This document shows, in pieces, positions 61,981 through 64,000 of a stretch of DNA of 64,000 nucleotides. How positions within the stretch are numbered: position 1 is the stretch's first letter; every line of letters starts with the position of its first letter. Below the pieces are notes generated by a model, which had not been told where the DNA came from, did no database searches, and was given only the letters and a program-made list of their open reading frames with translations. Origin of the DNA: Actinocrispum wychmicini (GTDB lineage: Bacteria; Actinomycetota; Actinomycetes; Mycobacteriales; Pseudonocardiaceae); assembly GCF_004345645.1 (NCBI RefSeq), contig NZ_SLWS01000006.1:310001-374000 (forward strand). The letters are read 5' to 3'. A program made the translations under genes and the position numbers.

Positions 61981-62949
61981 GTGGCTATCACCAACCCCAC
62001 CAAAACCACCGATACCCAGTTCGCTGGGTTCCTGCGCCCGGAGCTGTCCGCGCCGATCTTCGAAGAGGCGTACAAGGTCTCCGTCGTGCAGCAGCTTGTC
62101 CAGCAGGTGCCCCTGGGTATCAACGGCCAGGCCATCCCGGTCGTGACCGGCAAGATGAGCGCCGGCTGGGTCACCGAAGGCGGGCAGAAGCCCGCCAGCA
62201 ACGCCGCCGTCGGGTTGAAGACCATCGAGCCCAAGAAGATCGCAGCCATCGCTGTGGTCTCCGCCGAGGTTGTCCGCGCCAACCCCGCGAACTACATGAA
62301 CCTCTTGCGCCCGCAGATCGGGGAGGCGTTTGCGCTCGCGTTCGACGCGGCTGCACTGTATGACCGTGGCCCGGACGGCACTGCGGGTGGCGGCCCGTTC
62401 AGCACGTGGCTGTCCCAGACCACCAAGGCCGTGGACCTGGACAAGGAAGACCTCGCGGCGGCGAAGCCCCGCACCGTGCATTCCAACGTGGTCGCCGGCC
62501 TGCGGGTCCTGGTCGACCGTGGCAAGAAGCTCACCGGGTTCGCGTTGGACGACAGCACCGAGCCGCTGTTCTTGGACGCCACGGACAAGAACGGGCGTCC
62601 GATCTACATCGAGACCCCGTTGACCGAGACCACCCAGGCCGCCGCCCGGCCCGGCCGGTTGATCAACCGCCCCAGCTTCATGAACGAGCTGGTGGCCGAG
62701 CCGGTCCCCGCTACCGTTAACACCAAGTACACGGTGGCGTTCGGCGGCAACTGGCGTCAGGCCGCCTGGGGTGTGGTCGGCGGCATCTCCTACGACGTGT
62801 CCACCGAAGCCACCGTCACGATCAACGGCCAGCTCACCTCGCTGTGGGAGAAGAACCTGGTCGCGATCCGCGCCGAGGCCGAATACGGGTTCCTCGTCAA
62901 CGACCCCGAGGCGTTCGTGAAGTACCAGTACACCACCCCGGCGGCCTGA
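61981..62949 (+). CDS. major capsid protein (HK97 fold)
   Basis: This 322-residue protein has HK97-type features: VVQQLVQQVPLGINGQAIPV, GWVTEGGQKPASNAAVGLKT, IAAIAVVSAEVVRANPANYM and YGFLVNDPEAFVKYQYTTP, with an E-loop region early and P/A-domain strands late. No N-terminal delta domain is fused, consistent with a separate scaffold. The start is GTG at 61981. Confidence 0.93.
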   Translation: MAITNPTKTTDTQFAGFLRPELSAPIFEEAYKVSVVQQLVQQVPLGINGQAIPVVTGKMSAGWVTEGGQKPASNAAVGLKTIEPKKIAAIAVVSAEVVRANPANYMNLLRPQIGEAFALAFDAAALYDRGPDGTAGGGPFSTWLSQTTKAVDLDKEDLAAAKPRTVHSNVVAGLRVLVDRGKKLTGFALDDSTEPLFLDATDKNGRPIYIETPLTETTQAAARPGRLINRPSFMNELVAEPVPATVNTKYTVAFGGNWRQAAWGVVGGISYDVSTEATVTINGQLTSLWEKNLVAIRAEAEYGFLVNDPEAFVKYQYTTPAA

Positions 62950-63221
62950 TGGCCGCCCGCGACCACTACCAGCCGCCGGAAACGGTCCGCGCCCTGCTGC
63001 CCAACGGCATCGAGGTCACCGTCTCCGCCGAGCAGGCCCGCCTCTGTCACTACCCGATCGTGTCCGAAACGGCCGACACCGAAGGCGAGCAGCCGGAGAC
63101 CGATCCGCCGACTCCGGCTGACGTTCGTGCCTGGGCACAAGCCACCGGGATGGACTGCCCGGACAAGGGCCGGATTCCCGAACGCGTGACACAGGCGTAC
63201 CGCGACGCCCACAGCAACTAA
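62949..63221 (+). CDS. small virion/connector-region protein with Lsr2-type DNA-binding domain
   Basis: This 90-residue protein has a short beta-rich N-terminus (VRALLPNGIEVTVSAEQARL) and a C-terminal TPADVRAWAQATGMDCPDKG followed by RIPERVTQAYRDAHSN, matching the Lsr2 C-terminal DNA-binding domain (I/V-R-x-W-A...GRIP...V..AY). ATG at 62949 overlaps the capsid stop (TGATG). Proteins with this domain occur after the capsid gene in actinophages; the role may be DNA contact in the head. Confidence 0.82.
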   Translation: MAARDHYQPPETVRALLPNGIEVTVSAEQARLCHYPIVSETADTEGEQPETDPPTPADVRAWAQATGMDCPDKGRIPERVTQAYRDAHSN

Positions 63222-63236
63222 CCAGGAAGGAACAGG

Positions 63237-63629
63237 GTGGCCTTCGCAGTCGCGAAAGACGTCCAGGACCGCCTGACCCGTGACCTGGACGAGAACGAGG
63301 CCCGGATCGTCACCACTCGCCTGGCCGACGCCGAGCTACTGATCACCGACAAGATCCCCGACCTCACCGATCGCGTCGCCACCGGGGTGCTCTCGAAAAA
63401 GACCGTGGTCATGGTCGAGTCCGACATGGTGCTGCGGCTGATCCGCAACCCCGAGGGCTACACCCAAGAGTCGGACGGGAACTACTCCTACATGATCTCC
63501 AGCCAGGTCGCCTCCGGGCGACTGGAGGTCACCGACACCGAATGGCACCTACTGGGCGTGCGGCGCGGCGCGTTCACCCTCACGCCCTACCAGCAACACC
63601 CTGTGCGGGAAACGGACACGTGGACATGA
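63237..63629 (+). CDS. head-tail connector (adaptor) protein
   Basis: This 130-residue protein (VAKDVQDRLTRDLDENEARI, VTTRLADAELLITDKIPDLT, VVMVESDMVLRLIRNPEGYT) resembles the Gp15/Gp19-type adaptors that bind the portal after DNA filling: a helical bundle followed by beta-strands. The start is GTG at 63237. Its stop overlaps the next start by ATGA. Confidence 0.85.
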   Translation: MAFAVAKDVQDRLTRDLDENEARIVTTRLADAELLITDKIPDLTDRVATGVLSKKTVVMVESDMVLRLIRNPEGYTQESDGNYSYMISSQVASGRLEVTDTEWHLLGVRRGAFTLTPYQQHPVRETDTWT

Positions 63630-63979
63630 GCCTGCTCGACCGCGCCCACGAAGACATCCTCGTATTCCCCGAAGAGACCACAGTGGACTCCGACGGGAAC
63701 ATCATGACCCGCCCCTCACAGACCGGTATCCCCGCGCGGGCGGTGATTCAGATGCTGGCGCAGTCAGGGACTTCGGCGCGACGTTCGGAACAAGACAACG
63801 AAGGTTTCGAGTCCGAAGAGGTCTACCGACTGCGCTTCCCCCGATCCTTCCCCTATGTGTTGTCCGCGCAGGCGCGGATCGAGTGGCGCGGCCAGTACTG
63901 GGCCATCGTCGGCGAGGCCCGCCGCTACAACGGCTCCGCCCGCACCCGGCACATGGACTACACCATCCGCAGGACCTAA
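63626..63979 (+). CDS. head-closure (stopper) protein
   Basis: This 117-residue protein (MSLLDRAHEDILVFPEETTV, RFPRSFPYVLSAQARIEWRG, WAIVGEARRYNGSARTRHMD) is beta-rich, with the typical terminal YT.RR sequence of phage head-closure proteins. Its position after the adaptor supports this. The ATG is at 63626. Confidence 0.8.
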   Translation: MSLLDRAHEDILVFPEETTVDSDGNIMTRPSQTGIPARAVIQMLAQSGTSARRSEQDNEGFESEEVYRLRFPRSFPYVLSAQARIEWRGQYWAIVGEARRYNGSARTRHMDYTIRRT

Positions 63980-63981
63980 CC

Positions 63982-64000
63982 ATGGCTGAGCGGCGCTACA
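63982..64000 (+). CDS. start of the next late gene (cut by window end)
   Basis: ATG at 63982 gives MAERRY before the window ends, two bases after the head-closure stop. By order it should be a tail-completion or minor tail protein; nothing more can be read. Confidence 0.45.

Larger units (their letters stand above)
32086..64000. mobile_element. temperate siphovirus-like prophage (right end beyond window)
   Basis: The element starts at the rlmN break. It contains accessory genes, a leftward early/replication block (53.6-39.0 kb), a non-coding hairpin-rich zone (53.7-56.3 kb), and rightward packaging and head genes (56.3-64 kb). This order is what a phage genome with a central attP and rightward structural genes gives after integration: attL, right arm, joined cos ends, left arm, then int and attR. 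No integrase, repressor, tail or lysis gene is seen, so these should lie beyond 64,000. Whether 33.4-38.9 kb is phage cargo or a separate insertion is not settled. Confidence 0.82.

Noticed and set aside
32086..64000. Integrase or excisionase within the visible part of the prophage
   Set aside because: I looked for serine-recombinase and tyrosine-recombinase signatures in all annotated proteins and found none; small HTH proteins could be excisionases, but nothing specific supports it.

Overview
The window comes from a high-GC actinomycete. Mycothione reductase, a DUF2631 membrane protein, frequent GTG starts, HTH-DUF5753/DUF6879 regulators and the order map, PBP, GNAT, ispG, rip1, dxr, DUF2631, rlmN point to the Mycobacteriales/Pseudonocardiales. 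A Pseudonocardiaceae-like host is an inference; there is no rRNA to confirm it.

Positions 1 to about 32,085 are chromosome. They hold a frame-broken P450, siroheme (CysG-type) and CobM-type tetrapyrrole methyltransferases, an alpha/beta hydrolase, an orphan ABC ATPase, a Phd/VapC toxin-antitoxin (TA) pair, a PIG-L/SDR pair, an AONS-type PLP enzyme, secreted or membrane peptidases (trypsin-like, M15, M48), mycothione reductase, a class A PBP whose transpeptidase motifs are all degenerate, HrpA, a GntR regulator, and the conserved map-PBP-GNAT-ispG-rip1-dxr cluster. Two more TA modules (FitAB-like and MazEF-like) sit just before rlmN.

At about 32,086 the native rlmN is cut inside its GMGEPLANY codons; only the 3' half remains (31,522-32,085). 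To the right lies a foreign element running past the end of the window, built like a temperate siphovirus prophage permuted at attP. It starts with its own complete but diverged rlmN. Next comes an accessory zone (33.4-38.9 kb) with a DUF6879/XRE regulator module, a solute-binding lipoprotein, and a possible new RiPP locus: a 42-residue acidic peptide with a very strong ribosome site, a leaky-terminator-like hairpin, a JmjC/cupin hydroxylase and an APH-like kinase. The leftward early operon (53.6 to 39.0 kb) encodes an AAA ATPase, Lsr2, a Cas4/RecB-like nuclease, antirepressor, RecA-like helicase, endonuclease VII, split primase, phosphoesterase, a sigma-like protein and DNA polymerase I, and ends at a clear terminator. 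A largely non-coding, hairpin-saturated zone (53.7-56.3 kb), probably near cos, separates it from the rightward late operon: terminase small and large subunits, portal, MuF protein, scaffold, capsid, an Lsr2-domain protein and connectors. Integrase, tail and lysis genes and the other attachment site are expected beyond 64,000.

The most unusual signals are: a prophage that disrupts rlmN while carrying a full replacement; the peptide/JmjC/kinase locus; an Lsr2 gene whose histone-H1-like tail is reached only by a -1 shift at a canonical CCCAAAC heptamer; a run of at least fifteen unrelated short hairpins upstream of and inside an HNH gene; two co-varying stem-loop leaders; three tandem paralogous one-helix membrane proteins; and a probable ATA-initiated endonuclease VII. 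All coordinates and motif calls were read by eye; no database search was possible.
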